Counted from the first letter of the stretch, positions 1 through 8,208 are shown. The stretch is 64,000 bases of DNA from CAZTHM01 sp041946825 (GCA_041946825.1 JBHGBD010000017.1:1-64000); one strand, 5' to 3'. A program made the numbers and translations. Notes: generated by a model not told the origin, from the sequence alone.

Positions 1-56
1 AGAGTGCTATCCTCACACGGTAGAAGTCACAGGTTCGAATCCTGTACCGCCCACCA
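1..56 (+). tRNA. tRNA-Val (anticodon CAC), 3' part only
   Basis: The window begins inside a tRNA gene. The anticodon stem is 7-11 paired with 19-23, and the seven-base loop at 12-18 places the anticodon CAC at 14-16, which reads the valine codon GUG. The T arm is 29-33 paired with 41-45 around the loop TTCGAAT. The 3' acceptor strand ACCGCCC, discriminator A and an encoded CCA (54-56) follow. The acceptor 5' strand and D arm lie before the window, so the acceptor pairing cannot be checked. Confidence 0.9.
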
Positions 57-188
57 TTTCCGCGTTTGTCCAGCCCGCCCGCTCATTCTATCGGAAAAGT
101 CCCGTTCCTGACCACGGATTTTCCCGCGGCTGCAAGGAGACTCCTTCGGCGAATTGCTTCGGGAACCATCCAGAGCGGCGAGCAACGG

Positions 189-722
189 TCAGCGCGAACC
201 GATGTGCAACGTATGGCGGCCTGAGCCCAGAACCAGTGGATCTCCGCCGGGAGAAGGTTCTTGAACTTGCCCGTCGAGCGTCACCTCGACATCATGAGAA
301 CGGAGCGGGAGGAAATCGGTCGGGAAGGCTCCGACTTCGGCGGGGCCGGTCAGCTTTCCTTCGCGGGCGAGCGAGGATTCGAATTCGTCGGCCTCCTGCT
401 TCGAGCGCGTGGCCTGGTTGTAATAGAGGTCGAAGAAATAGGAATAGTTTGAATATTGCGAATACCAGGAATTGATACCGTTGAAGTAGGGATCCCCCAA
501 GGTGAATATCGGGAGACTGTACGATTGGGCCAGATTACGCGCGTGAGCGCAGCCCCCGTCTCGTATTGATCCCATGCGGCAGGCACTTTGGATTCCAGAC
601 GCGTGAGCATGGCTATTGTGAACAGCGGGACTGCCCGCCGCGGGGCGGGCGGGTTCCTGCCCTTGCCCCCATATTTGAATGCTGAAAAGAACGAGCGCCG
701 CCGAAAGGATGCGAGTCATCAT
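189..722 (-). CDS. Secreted hypothetical protein with PEGA-like C terminus
   Basis: A 177-residue protein. It opens with a signal peptide (MMTRILSAALVLFSIQIWG), so it is probably exported. The middle is rich in tyrosine and asparagine (about residues 75-105). The C terminus (DVEVTLDGQVQE... GRHTLHI) resembles the PEGA beta-sandwich repeats common on secreted proteins of Acidobacteriota; that resemblance is by eye. AAGGGA lies about eight bases before the ATG, which supports this start. Residues 25-65 are of low quality and another frame is open across 350-610, so a frameshift in the first half is possible. No function is recognised. Confidence 0.55.
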   Translation of the reverse strand: MMTRILSAALVLFSIQIWGQGQEPARPAAGSPAVHNSHAHASGIQSACRMGSIRDGGCAHARNLAQSYSLPIFTLGDPYFNGINSWYSQYSNYSYFFDLYYNQATRSKQEADEFESSLAREGKLTGPAEVGAFPTDFLPLRSHDVEVTLDGQVQEPSPGGDPLVLGSGRHTLHIGSR

Positions 723-876
723 TGTGAATTCCCTTGTTAACCTGGCATCCTAGAACGCTTCGCGGTGATTCGCAAGCGCCTCGCTGCATTCGCCGGCTGG
801 CAGACGCGACCCGGCGCGCGTGTGTTAGTATGAAGGGCCTTAGCTGAGTCTGTGGAGTCTCTCGCCCGAGGTCAGA

Positions 877-1959
877 GTGCTCAAAACCGGAATTATCGGC
901 CTTAACCAAGTTGGAAAGACGACGCTTTTTCGCATTTTGACGCATTCTCACGGCACCGGCCTGGGGTCGGCGAAACCCGAAACTCACGTGGGCGTTGTGC
1001 CTGTCCCCGACGCGCGTCTCGCCCGCCTGGCGGAAATGTATCAGCCCAAAAAGACCATTTATGCCAGTGTCGAATACGTGGACACGCCGGGGAGCGTGAT
1101 TGAGCTGGCGCGCAGCGGCTTGCAGGCGGCGAACCTCAAGGAAATGGATGCCCTGGCGCATGTCGTGCGCGCGTTCGAAGACGAGGCAATTCCGCCCCCG
1201 GAAGGCGGGATCGATCCGCGTCGCGATATCGAATCGGTTGAGCTGGAATTGATCCTCTCCGATTTGGCTATTGTTGAGAAGCGCCTTGAAAGACTGGAGA
1301 AGGATCTCAAGAAACAGAAGAACCCGGCACTCGAGAAGGAATTTCACGCCCTTCAGGCCTGCAAGACGGCGCTGGAAAAACAGATGCCCTTACGCGAATT
1401 GCGCCTCGCCCCGGACGAGGAACGCGCGATTCGGGGTTTCACCTTTCTGACGATCAAGCCCATGCTCTACGTACTGAACCTGGGCGAGAAGGACGCGTCG
1501 CGAGCCGACGTCGCCGAGCAGTTCGCGGCCGAGGCGGGCCTGAAGCAGCGGCCCCGCACTGAGGTGACGGCAATTTGCGGAAAAGTTGAAGTGGAGTTGG
1601 CGGAGCTGAGCGATTCCGATGCTGCCGAGTTCATGGCCAGTTACGGCCTGCGCGAGTCGGCCATCGCCCGCCTGATTCGTTCCAGCTACCACCTTCTGGG
1701 ACTGATTTCTTTTTTCACTGTCGGGGAAGACGAGTGCCGCGCCTGGACGATTCGCGCCGGAACGACAGCCTTGGAGGCCGCGGGAGAAATTCACTCTGAC
1801 CTGCAGAAAGGTTTCATTCGTGCCGAGGTTGTAAAGTACGAGGACCTGGTGGCGGCAGGCGGCATGGCCGAGGCGCGTAACCACGGCACGCTGAAACTCG
1901 AAGGGAAAGAATACGTTGTGCAAGACGGTGAGATCGTGCACATCCGGCATTCGGGGTAG
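877..1959 (+). CDS. YchF-like Obg-family GTPase/ATPase (divergent)
   Basis: 360 residues, close to the usual YchF length. The G1 loop is GLNQVGKTT (about residues 8-16), where canonical YchF has NVGKST, and G3 reads DTPG. A YchF-type helical insert follows (RRDIESVELELILSDL), then a C-terminal TGS domain with the family signature LISFFTVGEDE and a GFIRAEV strand. YchF proteins bind nucleotide and associate with ribosomes. The N-terminal motif differences suggest a paralogue, not the housekeeping copy. The start is a GTG at 877. An extended -10-like TGTTAGTAT sits at 823-831. Family is secure, role is not. Confidence 0.85.
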   Translation: MLKTGIIGLNQVGKTTLFRILTHSHGTGLGSAKPETHVGVVPVPDARLARLAEMYQPKKTIYASVEYVDTPGSVIELARSGLQAANLKEMDALAHVVRAFEDEAIPPPEGGIDPRRDIESVELELILSDLAIVEKRLERLEKDLKKQKNPALEKEFHALQACKTALEKQMPLRELRLAPDEERAIRGFTFLTIKPMLYVLNLGEKDASRADVAEQFAAEAGLKQRPRTEVTAICGKVEVELAELSDSDAAEFMASYGLRESAIARLIRSSYHLLGLISFFTVGEDECRAWTIRAGTTALEAAGEIHSDLQKGFIRAEVVKYEDLVAAGGMAEARNHGTLKLEGKEYVVQDGEIVHIRHSG

Positions 1960-2016
1960 AGGAACACTGACAGGCGATGAGTGGCGCGTGACAAGCACAA
2001 TGGAAGCCGATAATCA

Positions 2017-2135
2017 AAAGTCGAAGGTCGAAAGCCGACCGCCTTGGAAGCGTTTCGTTCCTCACTTTCGACTTTTGACTTTCAACTTTCGACTTCCTTC
2101 TCGTCACTCGTCACTTGTCACTCGTCACTTGTCAC
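2017..2135. repeat. Heptamer repeat arrays with inverted arms
   Basis: Three arrays of 7-bp units fill the gap before the ZIP transporter gene. At 2017-2037 the units are AAAGTCG, AAGGTCG, AAAGCCG. At 2065-2099 there are five units of the CTTTCGA type, roughly the reverse complement of the first array, so the two can pair. At 2101-2135 there are five units TCGTCAC/TTGTCAC, and the next heptamer, TCTCATG, contains the start codon of the following gene. No Shine-Dalgarno sequence remains in front of that start. Confidence 0.85.
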
Positions 2136-2139
2136 TCTC

Positions 2140-2880
2140 ATGAACGTCCTTGGGATCAGCCTCGCGCTCGGAATCATCGCGGGTCTCGCCAACCTGTTTG
2201 GCGGGGCCATCGTCACGGCGCGGCCGTGGAGCCGGACGTTTCTTACCTACTTCATCGCCCTGGGTTCCGGGTTCATGCTGGCCACCGCGATCACCGAAAT
2301 GGTGCCCGAGAGCCTGCACTTGGCGCCCGCCGAGGCTCCGATCCTGATCCTGCTGGGTTATTTCATTGTGCATTTTTTCGAGCATTCCTGGCCTGCGCAC
2401 TTCCATTTCGGCGAGGAAACGCATGCCGACGAATTTCTGAATTCCTCCGTGGCGTACACGGCGTTGGGCGGTTTGACCGCTCATACGTTCTTTGACGGCG
2501 TCGCGCTGGCCAGCGGATTTATGATTTCCAACTGGCTCGGCATGGTGATCTTCGGCGCCGTCATCCTGCACAATATTCCTGAGGGTTTTACGATCGCTTC
2601 CGTCATGTCGGCGGCGCGCAAAAGTCGCAGCGCCGGGCTTTGGGCCGCCGCGGCTTTGGGCGCTTCCAGAATCCTGGGAATTCTGGCCATGGCGCTGGCG
2701 CAGAGCTTCGTCAGTTACGGCCTGGCGCTTTCGGCAGGAGTCACTCTCTACGTCGCCGCGTCGGACCTGATACCCGAGGTGAACAAGAGTCCCGGGCCGA
2801 GAATCGCGCTCACCGTGGCAGCCGGTGTGGCACTCGTGATCTTTTTGCGTTGGGCGTTCTTTGGATACCTTTCGCCGTGA
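2140..2880 (+). CDS. ZIP family divalent metal transporter
   Basis: 246 residues with about eight hydrophobic segments, the standard ZIP layout. The metal-site motifs are HTFFDG (TM4-like) and HNIPEG (TM5-like), separated by one hydrophobic span, and a histidine-rich loop (HSWPAHFHFGEETH) lies before them. ZIP proteins move Zn2+ or Fe2+ into the cytoplasm; the GufA-like subgroup is the nearest match by eye, and the metal cannot be told from sequence. I start at the ATG at 2140. The open frame extends upstream to 2044, but that part translates a repeat array and has no coding character. Confidence 0.88.
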   Translation: MNVLGISLALGIIAGLANLFGGAIVTARPWSRTFLTYFIALGSGFMLATAITEMVPESLHLAPAEAPILILLGYFIVHFFEHSWPAHFHFGEETHADEFLNSSVAYTALGGLTAHTFFDGVALASGFMISNWLGMVIFGAVILHNIPEGFTIASVMSAARKSRSAGLWAAAALGASRILGILAMALAQSFVSYGLALSAGVTLYVAASDLIPEVNKSPGPRIALTVAAGVALVIFLRWAFFGYLSP

Positions 2881-2892
2881 AGCGGAAAAGGC

Positions 2893-3022
2893 AAGTCAAA
2901 GGTCGAAAAGTCGAAAGTTGAAGAGTTCAAAAGGCAGAAGGAGAGACCTCCGCGGAGGCGCTTGGCGAAAAGCTGGCGAAAATCAGTAACCAACAACTGG
3001 CAACTGGCGACTGGCAACTGTT
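2893..3022. repeat. Two heptamer arrays flanking a CCTCCGCGGAGG palindrome
   Basis: Just after the ZIP gene, 2893-2927 holds degenerate 7-bp units (GTC/GTT spaced 7, 8, 7, 7). A perfect palindrome CCTCCGCGGAGG follows at 2947-2958. Before the next gene, 2995-3022 holds four units: AACTGGC, AACTGGC, GACTGGC, AACTGTT. The second array ends four bases before the ATG of the IscU-like gene, so that gene also lacks a normal ribosome binding site. Confidence 0.85.
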
Positions 3023-3026
3023 CTTA

Positions 3027-3380
3027 ATGTATTCACAAAAGGTCCTCGACCACTTTCACAACCCCCGCAACGTCGGCGAGATCGCAAGTCCCACCGCTTC
3101 CGTCGAAGCGACCAACCCCGCTTGCGGCGACGTGCTGAAACTGTCCGTGGCGGTTCAGGGCGGCGCGATCGTTGAGGCCCGGTTTAAAGCCGCGGGCTGT
3201 GTTCCGGCGATTGCCTGCGCCTCCTGGCTGACGGAATGGCTTGTGGGCAAACCGCTCTCTGGGCTCGCCACCCTCACCGCGGACCAGATTGAACTCGCAC
3301 TCGATGGATTGCCTCTCGCATCCAAGCATGCAGCAGTTCTCGCCGTAGAAACCCTGCGTCAATTAATCGTTAAAGCGTAG
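3027..3380 (+). CDS. IscU/NifU-N-like iron-sulfur scaffold, third Cys missing
   Basis: 117 residues, matching the IscU/NifU N-terminal fold from its opening (YSQKVLDHFHNPRNVGEI) to its end. Scaffold proteins of this family assemble [2Fe-2S] clusters on three cysteines. The first (ACGD) and second (AAGC) are present, and there is an extra Cys in the IACASW segment. At the third site, normally HCS, this protein reads KHAAVLA, so the ligand is alanine. It may bind a cluster differently or act in another way. No iscS, sufS or hscA is nearby. Its start follows a heptamer array. Confidence 0.8.
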   Translation: MYSQKVLDHFHNPRNVGEIASPTASVEATNPACGDVLKLSVAVQGGAIVEARFKAAGCVPAIACASWLTEWLVGKPLSGLATLTADQIELALDGLPLASKHAAVLAVETLRQLIVKA

Positions 3381-3407
3381 CGGCCAGTCTACCTCGCCAT
3401 GTCGCGG

Positions 3408-3953
3408 CTACGTTGTGGCTGCCTTGAGTTCCTGGGCGCAGTGCGGGCAATACTTGTCATCCGGGCGCACATCGCGTTTGCACTGCGGGCAGGCGGGGCG
3501 AAGGTTGTGCTTGCAGGCCGGGCAGAAGTTGAAGCGGGAACTGACGGTTGCCCCACACTGAGGGCAGTTGAACGGCAGAGGCTCGCGTACCAGGAAGTAA
3601 GCCACCACCCCCATCAAATAAGGCACAAAGACCGCAACGAGCGTCCACAGCGTGGAGTGCATTCCGCGGCGCCTGGCGTCGGCGTTCACATAGCCGAACA
3701 AGAGCACCAGCGTCATAAGCAACAGCCCACCGCCCAGTCCCATCGCCACGAGCACGGCGAGGGGCGAGGGATCGCGATCCGTGTAATGAATCGCTACCGG
3801 TAGGGCCTGGAACGCCAGGAAAGCTACCACCGCCAGGCCAAGCACCCACCCGCGAATGATGCGGATCTCATCGGCCAGGCGGAATCTCTCATGCGCCCCG
3901 CGCCAGCGAATGGCCTGAACCACCTCGTCGAATTTCTGCTTCACATCGTTCAT
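3408..3953 (-). CDS. Membrane protein with C-terminal double zinc ribbon
   Basis: 181 residues from the ATG at 3953, which has GAGGA about five bases upstream; the open frame runs further 5' but only across the neighbouring coding strand. Two or three membrane spans lie at about residues 35-110. The C terminus carries CPQCG...CPACK and CPQCK...CPHCA, two CxxC-CxxC zinc ribbons. It is the last gene of a sigma/anti-sigma operon, 58 bases after the anti-sigma gene. Such proteins are common in Acidobacteriota; the function is unknown, and a link to the sigma factor is inferred only from position. Confidence 0.75.
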   Translation of the reverse strand: MNDVKQKFDEVVQAIRWRGAHERFRLADEIRIIRGWVLGLAVVAFLAFQALPVAIHYTDRDPSPLAVLVAMGLGGGLLLMTLVLLFGYVNADARRRGMHSTLWTLVAVFVPYLMGVVAYFLVREPLPFNCPQCGATVSSRFNFCPACKHNLRPACPQCKRDVRPDDKYCPHCAQELKAATT

Positions 3954-4011
3954 ACGCGTTCCTCGCTTTCTCCGGGCCCCCAACCCGGCCGTGCATTGTG
4001 CCCAGCCGCGC

Positions 4012-4503
4012 TCAACGGCGCAGACTCTCCTGGATTCCGTTCTCCTTCGCAGCCCGCGCCCGGAGGCCGGCCAGCACCGCCGCGGCCGCCGCTGCCGGCA
4101 TGACCCACCACAAAACAAAAGCTGTTTGCCAAGCGAGATCCGGCAAGGCCATGTGGCGGCCAATCCACTGGAATCCCCACCATACCAAGGGGGCGCTCAG
4201 CACCCCCATGACCCACGACAGGACGCACGCAATCCACAAGCCTTGCATCCGGGATTCCTGCTCGCGCAGTTCCCGAGCGCGGAGACGAACCCGCGCCCGC
4301 GCGGCGGCGACGACGGCAGGGTCAAGTTCCACCGGCATCCAGCGCAGCGACTCCAGCGTTCGCCCTACGGATTCCGCGTAGGCGCTGCAACCGGCGCAGG
4401 CATCGAGGTGGCTTTCTAGCCACTCCTGATCCGCCGCAGAAAGCCCTTCCACCGCGCGAGCATCCACCAACTGCAAAGCGCGTTCGTGGTGTTCTCGATT
4501 CAT
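4012..4503 (-). CDS. Zinc-finger anti-sigma factor (membrane)
   Basis: 163 residues. The N terminus has the ZAS zinc-binding motif HLDACAGC (H-x3-C-x2-C, about residues 32-39), typical of anti-sigma factors that hold ECF sigma factors inactive. Two hydrophobic spans (about 90-112 and 122-148) place it in the membrane with the sigma-binding part inside. Its ATG overlaps the stop of the upstream sigma gene (ATGA), which indicates translational coupling and supports the pairing. Confidence 0.88.
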   Translation of the reverse strand: MNREHHERALQLVDARAVEGLSAADQEWLESHLDACAGCSAYAESVGRTLESLRWMPVELDPAVVAAARARVRLRARELREQESRMQGLWIACVLSWVMGVLSAPLVWWGFQWIGRHMALPDLAWQTAFVLWWVMPAAAAAAVLAGLRARAAKENGIQESLRR

Positions 4504-5066
4504 GGCTGTCCCCCTGCCAGGGTTTGCCGCATCGCCTCCAGGCCGCGATAGAGGCGCGATTTCACCGTGGAGAGCGGAGCGTCCACGATCTCCGCAATCT
4601 CCTCCAGTGCCAACTCTTCCTGAAATCGCAGAACCAGAACTTCGCGGTAGGAGGCGGGCAGCGCCGCGAGCGAAGCGGTAAGCCTTTCGCTCGTCTCCCG
4701 CTGGGTGACAAGCTCGAGCCCCGAAGGCAGGCGATGATTCGTCGCTTCCGGCGCAAGCCCCGCATCGGCGTCGCCTTCGAGCAGGTCGGCATAGCGAGGC
4801 TGGCGTCGTCGCTGGAAATCAATCACCAGGTGGCGCGCGATGGCGAACAGCCAAGGCTCAAACTTTGACTTGCCATCATACTGCGTGCCCCGCTCGAGCA
4901 CGCGAATCCAGGTCTCCTGGAAGAGGTCCTCGGCGGTTTCCCGGCTCGCCGTCAGATAGAAGAGGTATCGGAACAAACGGTGCTGATAGTGCTCGATGAG
5001 CCCGTCGAGGACGTCCGGGTCGCGACGCCGCAGCCCCCGAGCAATCACCTGGGTTTCGGTTTCCAT
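4500..5066 (-). CDS. ECF RNA polymerase sigma factor
   Basis: About 188 residues. Region 2 includes FRYLFYLTASRETAEDLFQE and the -10 recognition part FAIARHLVIDFQRRR. Region 4 includes LPASYREVLVLRFQEELAL and the helix-turn-helix LSTVKSRLYRGLEAMR. Together they define a small group IV sigma factor. I prefer the ATG at 5066 because it sets the usual distance to region 2; an upstream in-frame ATG at 5111 would add 15 residues, and neither has a clear ribosome binding site. The gene overlaps its anti-sigma by four bases. The inducing signal is unknown. Confidence 0.9.
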   Translation of the reverse strand: METETQVIARGLRRRDPDVLDGLIEHYQHRLFRYLFYLTASRETAEDLFQETWIRVLERGTQYDGKSKFEPWLFAIARHLVIDFQRRRQPRYADLLEGDADAGLAPEATNHRLPSGLELVTQRETSERLTASLAALPASYREVLVLRFQEELALEEIAEIVDAPLSTVKSRLYRGLEAMRQTLAGGQP

Positions 5067-5392
5067 TTCGACCAGCGCCGAACTGACGAGCCAGCAAGTC
5101 GCGGTGCTCATTCTAGTCCGGTATACGAATCAGCCCAGGAAAAAGACGCAGGGAGGCTCCCTGCCAGCTCGACCACCGCATGACTAACTCGCCATCAAGT
5201 TTCCACAGCGAAAGGGGGTGCCGTCAGTGTCACCGAATCCTGGCATCTCCAACCCCAAGAGCACCGGCACTCCGCTCTCAACCTATTGATAATAAGTAGC
5301 TTCTCGGTTGGCGCGGTGGTTGGAGAAGTGCCCTGCAGGTGGCTGTGCGAGGCGCCGGAACGACCGCGAGTCGGGATTCCGGCGAGAAGGCG

Positions 5393-5806
5393 ATGAATCC
5401 AGTTCCTGCTTCCAACCCGGCCGGCGAACAACTCGCGGAAGCGATCCTGGCCGCGGCGCTGGCGTTGCCTCTGGCCTTCGCCATGGCGGGAGTGAAACAC
5501 TCCCGGCTAATTCGAGATCTGGACTCGCTCCCTAAGATCAACTGGTCGTCTCCGCCGAACGACTCTCCCCAGCACGCAAAAGCCCTGGCATCGCCGATGC
5601 CCGCGCTTAGATTGGCTACAGCCGGCGAGACCAAAACAAAATCACATTCGCGCAAGAGCCCGGGCGAGAATCAGGTGGCCGGAAAGTTGGCCGCGGCCGC
5701 AGAGGCACATTCTCCAGGCGGATCACAGACGCCGGCCGCCAGTCCAATGCATCACAACTCCCGGCAACCGCAAAGTCGAGTTGCCGCTGCGCCGACAGCT
5801 CACTAG
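5393..5806 (+). CDS. Possible small hypothetical protein with one membrane span
   Basis: 137 codons from an ATG with GAGAAGG five to six bases upstream. The product would have a hydrophobic stretch at about residues 15-32 followed by a low-complexity Ala/Pro/Ser/His-rich tail. No family is recognised, and an antisense frame (5278-5655) is open over the same bases. The ribosome binding site is the main argument for it. The rest of the gap, 5112-5392, shows no gene or clear signal. Confidence 0.3.
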   Translation: MNPVPASNPAGEQLAEAILAAALALPLAFAMAGVKHSRLIRDLDSLPKINWSSPPNDSPQHAKALASPMPALRLATAGETKTKSHSRKSPGENQVAGKLAAAAEAHSPGGSQTPAASPMHHNSRQPQSRVAAAPTAH

Positions 5807-5888
5807 GCGAAATCCCTCCAGATTGATGGAAGATTCCTACCTTGATTGGGTCCAATGACCTCTGCGGGCAATTCCAAGGCAGATTTGA

Positions 5889-6473
5889 CTATGTTCCCGC
5901 GAGGGAGCGGTAAGCATCCGGAGAATCCACGTCGAGCAGGATTCCCGGATCATCCACTTCCACAAACTGGGTTGCCTCTTGATGCTTGCGGGTCACCTGG
6001 TTTGCGCCCTCGTCGGCACGAAGGCTCAAAAGGTTGTCAAAGAGCGAACGGTTAATGAGCACGGGATGCCCGCGTTGGCCTTGGTGCGTGGGAATGACGA
6101 TCGGCGAGTGGTTCTGTCGGAAGGCTTGGACGAGTTTCCGAATCGTGGTGGCCGAAACGGCCGGATGGTCGACGAGACAAAGAACAATGGCCTCGAGGGC
6201 AGAATCCTCCAGCGCCCGCAGCCCGCATTGGAGCGAGGACGTCTGCCCGCGCCGGTAGTGGGGGTTGAGGGCGACTTCAACGCCTTCGAGATTCGCTGCC
6301 CGCCGGATCTCTTCCGCGTGGTGCCCGAGGACGACCGCGACGCGCGCGATTCCCGCTTCACCCAGAACTGCAATGATACTCTCCAGGAAGCTCTGCCCGC
6401 GGTAAGTAAGCAGCGCCTTATCGCGCCCCATGCGGCTCGACTCCCCCGCGGCAAGAATGAGGCCAGCAATCAT
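5889..6473 (-). CDS. MocA-like molybdopterin nucleotidyltransferase
   Basis: 194 residues, the length of MobA/MocA-type NTP transferases. The N terminus GLILAAGESSRMGRDKALL is the nucleotide-binding signature of the family; CLVDHPAVS (about 105) supplies the metal-binding Asp, and GHPVLI is the later substrate-binding part. MocA adds CMP to molybdopterin for xanthine dehydrogenase-type enzymes. The next gene upstream on the same strand is XdhC, which serves the same enzymes, so the pair probably matures a molybdenum hydroxylase encoded outside the window. Confidence 0.85.
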   Translation of the reverse strand: MIAGLILAAGESSRMGRDKALLTYRGQSFLESIIAVLGEAGIARVAVVLGHHAEEIRRAANLEGVEVALNPHYRRGQTSSLQCGLRALEDSALEAIVLCLVDHPAVSATTIRKLVQAFRQNHSPIVIPTHQGQRGHPVLINRSLFDNLLSLRADEGANQVTRKHQEATQFVEVDDPGILLDVDSPDAYRSLAGT

Positions 6474-6482
6474 GTGGGGACA

Positions 6483-6553
6483 GGGAGTCGGGAGTAGGGA
6501 ATAGGGAAGGACTAAGGCGAGGAAACTACTCCCTACTCCCGACTCCTTACTCC
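6483..6553. repeat. Heptamer array with perfect 16-bp inverted arms
   Basis: Left arm units are GGGAGTC, GGGAGTA, GGGAATA, GGGAAGG (6483-6510). Right arm units are CTACTCC, CTACTCC, CGACTCC, TTACTCC (6526-6553). Bases 6484-6499 are exactly complementary to 6531-6546 with a 31-base loop, so the transcript can fold into a long hairpin. The last codons and the stop of the XdhC gene (ending at 6533) are encoded by the right arm. It may act as a transcript end; there is no U-run. Confidence 0.85.
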
Positions 6554-7360
6554 CGCTATTCGTTGCGTCGAGAGGGGCGCCGCGGACGGAATGGCATTCC
6601 TCCGCACCGCGATCATTTCCGCGACGATGGCGACGGCGATCTCTTCCGGCGTCAGCGCCCCGATGTCGAGCCCGACGGGCGAGTGTACGCGCGCAATTCC
6701 CTCCGGCGGCACACCCTCGCTTTCGAGCACTTTAGCGATCTCGATAAACTTCCGCTTGGAGCCGATCATGCCGATGTAGCGGGCGGGCGTCGTGAGCGCC
6801 CAGCGCAGACACGTCAGGTCGCCTTTGTGCCCGCGCGTCACCAGGACCAGATAGGAGAAATCGTTGATTTTGAGTTTGGGAAAGATTTCCTCCCAGGGGC
6901 CCGCATGGGTTTCGGACGCCTCGGGAAATCTTTCCTTGTTTGCGAAGGCCGCCCGGTCGTCGATCACGACCGTGTCGAAGCCCGCGACGCTGGCAATCTT
7001 CGAAACGTAAAGTGAAACGTGGCCGCCGCCGAAGAGATAGGCCGTGGGGGTGGCAAGAATCGGCTCGACAAAGATGTCGAGTGAACCGCCGCAAATCAGG
7101 CCGTTGTCGTATTCGGGCTGATTATTGAGATTGAAGTGCAGCCGCCGCGGCTTCTCTTCGCGCATCACGTCCTGCGCCACCGACCAGACTTCCGCCTCGA
7201 CGCACCCGCCGCCCACCGTGCCCACAATCGAGCCGTCATCGCGAATCAGGATCTTCGAACTCTCGTAACTCGGAATCGAGCCCTGCACCTGGATGATGGT
7301 GGCCAGGGCCGCCTTGCGGCCCTCTCTTCGAAGTCTGGCGATCTCAGCGAAGATGTCCAT
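6533..7360 (-). CDS. XdhC/CoxI family molybdo-enzyme maturation protein
   Basis: 275 residues. The N-terminal XdhC/CoxI domain has TIIQVQGSIPS and GTVGGGCVEAEV; the C-terminal Rossmann-like domain has YLFGGGHVS (about 127) and ARYIGMIGSKRK (about 200). XdhC inserts and sulfurates the molybdenum cofactor in xanthine dehydrogenase/CO dehydrogenase-type enzymes. GGAGA lies about seven bases before the ATG. The last few residues (GVRSRE) are encoded inside the heptamer array, so the natural C terminus may have been altered by that repeat. Confidence 0.9.
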   Translation of the reverse strand: MDIFAEIARLRREGRKAALATIIQVQGSIPSYESSKILIRDDGSIVGTVGGGCVEAEVWSVAQDVMREEKPRRLHFNLNNQPEYDNGLICGGSLDIFVEPILATPTAYLFGGGHVSLYVSKIASVAGFDTVVIDDRAAFANKERFPEASETHAGPWEEIFPKLKINDFSYLVLVTRGHKGDLTCLRWALTTPARYIGMIGSKRKFIEIAKVLESEGVPPEGIARVHSPVGLDIGALTPEEIAVAIVAEMIAVRRNAIPSAAPLSTQRIAGVRSRE

Positions 7361-7516
7361 ATAGGTTCTCCGTTAGGTTAATGGCGCCGCCGCGCGATGT
7401 CAACGAAAGACGCTTGGGAGATGCAGACCGGGCCCTTCGCGGCGGGGGAGGCTGGGATGAAGCGAGCCGTAATAACTTGCCTTGCGAAAGGGCAGCGCGA
7501 GGGTATAGACTTCCGC

Positions 7517-7546
7517 TTTGGAACCGTTTTGGAACCATTTTGGAGG
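7517..7546 (+). promoter_or_regulatory. 11-bp direct repeats before the toxin-antitoxin operon
   Basis: TTTGGAACCG, TTTGGAACCA and TTTGGAGG start at 7517, 7528 and 7539, giving an 11-bp period, about one helical turn. The last copy also supplies the ribosome binding site GGAGG of the antitoxin. Antitoxins of the ribbon-helix-helix type usually repress their own operon by binding repeated sites near the start. These repeats are a good operator candidate, which is an inference. Confidence 0.5.
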
Positions 7547-7555
7547 CAAGCAGAA

Positions 7556-7798
7556 ATGCCGACCCTGACCATTAAGAAATTTCCTGCCCGGCTGCACGCC
7601 CGGCTGAAGAAGCAAGCCGCCACGAACCGGCGGAGCATCAACAGCGAGGCGATCGTGTGCTTGGAGAGAGCCCTTCCCGCTGAACTCCTGGATCCCGAAG
7701 AGGTTCTTGCCAAAATCCGCGCCTTTCGTGAGCGCAACAAGAAGATTTTTGTGACTCAGAGGGAACTCAACCGAGCCAAGCGCTGGGGGCGGCCTTGA
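7556..7798 (+). CDS. Ribbon-helix-helix antitoxin (FitA/VapB-like)
   Basis: 80 residues from the ATG at 7556, chosen because GGAGG lies ten bases upstream; a longer open frame exists but has no coding features. The N terminus PTLTIKKFPARLHARLKKQA is a ribbon strand plus helix, followed by NRRSINSEAI, the usual RHH pattern of DNA-binding antitoxins. The C-terminal part (ERNKKIFVTQRELNRAKR) would be the toxin-neutralising tail. It overlaps the downstream PIN-domain gene by four bases. Confidence 0.88.
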   Translation: MPTLTIKKFPARLHARLKKQAATNRRSINSEAIVCLERALPAELLDPEEVLAKIRAFRERNKKIFVTQRELNRAKRWGRP

Positions 7799-8208
7799 TC
7801 GTCGCGGATACGAACCTGATGGTTTACCTGCTTGTGCGCGGCCAGAATACACCGGAGGCGGAACGTGTGTACGCCCTTGACCCGAAATGGGTCGCGCCCG
7901 CTCTTTGGAAATCAGAATTCCGCAACGCTTTAATCCTCTATGTGCGAAACCGCCTGATGGAGCTCGAAGAAGCCGCCACCTATTGTTTACTTGCCGAGAG
8001 GCTAATCGAAGACTCCTCTATTCCCGTTGACTCCCTTAAGGTGCTTTCCCTGGCTGCCCAATCCGGCTGCTCGGCCTACGATTGCGAATTCGTGGCGCTC
8101 GCGCAGGAGCTTGGCGTGCCGCTGGTCACATCGGACCGCAAGATCGCTGCCCGCTTCAAGCCCGCCGCCATCCTCCTTCGTGATTTCGTCCGCGCCGGGC
8201 GCCCGTAG
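7795..8208 (+). CDS. VapC-like PIN-domain toxin
   Basis: 137 residues, the normal VapC size. The four acidic metal ligands of the PIN nuclease fold are seen: D5 (VADTN), E41 (KSEFRN), D96 (SAYDCEFVALA) and D114 (TSDRK). Such toxins cut RNA, often tRNA, when released from the antitoxin. The start is TTG overlapping the TGA of the antitoxin gene (TTGA), so the two are translationally coupled. Confidence 0.92.
   Translation: MIVADTNLMVYLLVRGQNTPEAERVYALDPKWVAPALWKSEFRNALILYVRNRLMELEEAATYCLLAERLIEDSSIPVDSLKVLSLAAQSGCSAYDCEFVALAQELGVPLVTSDRKIAARFKPAAILLRDFVRAGRP

Noticed and set aside
2017..3022. CRISPR array
   Set aside because: Units are 7 bp with no spacers of constant length, and there are no cas genes in the window.
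5278..5655. Minus-strand hypothetical gene
   Set aside because: There is no ribosome binding site or recognisable feature, and the overlapping plus-strand frame at 5393 is slightly better supported.
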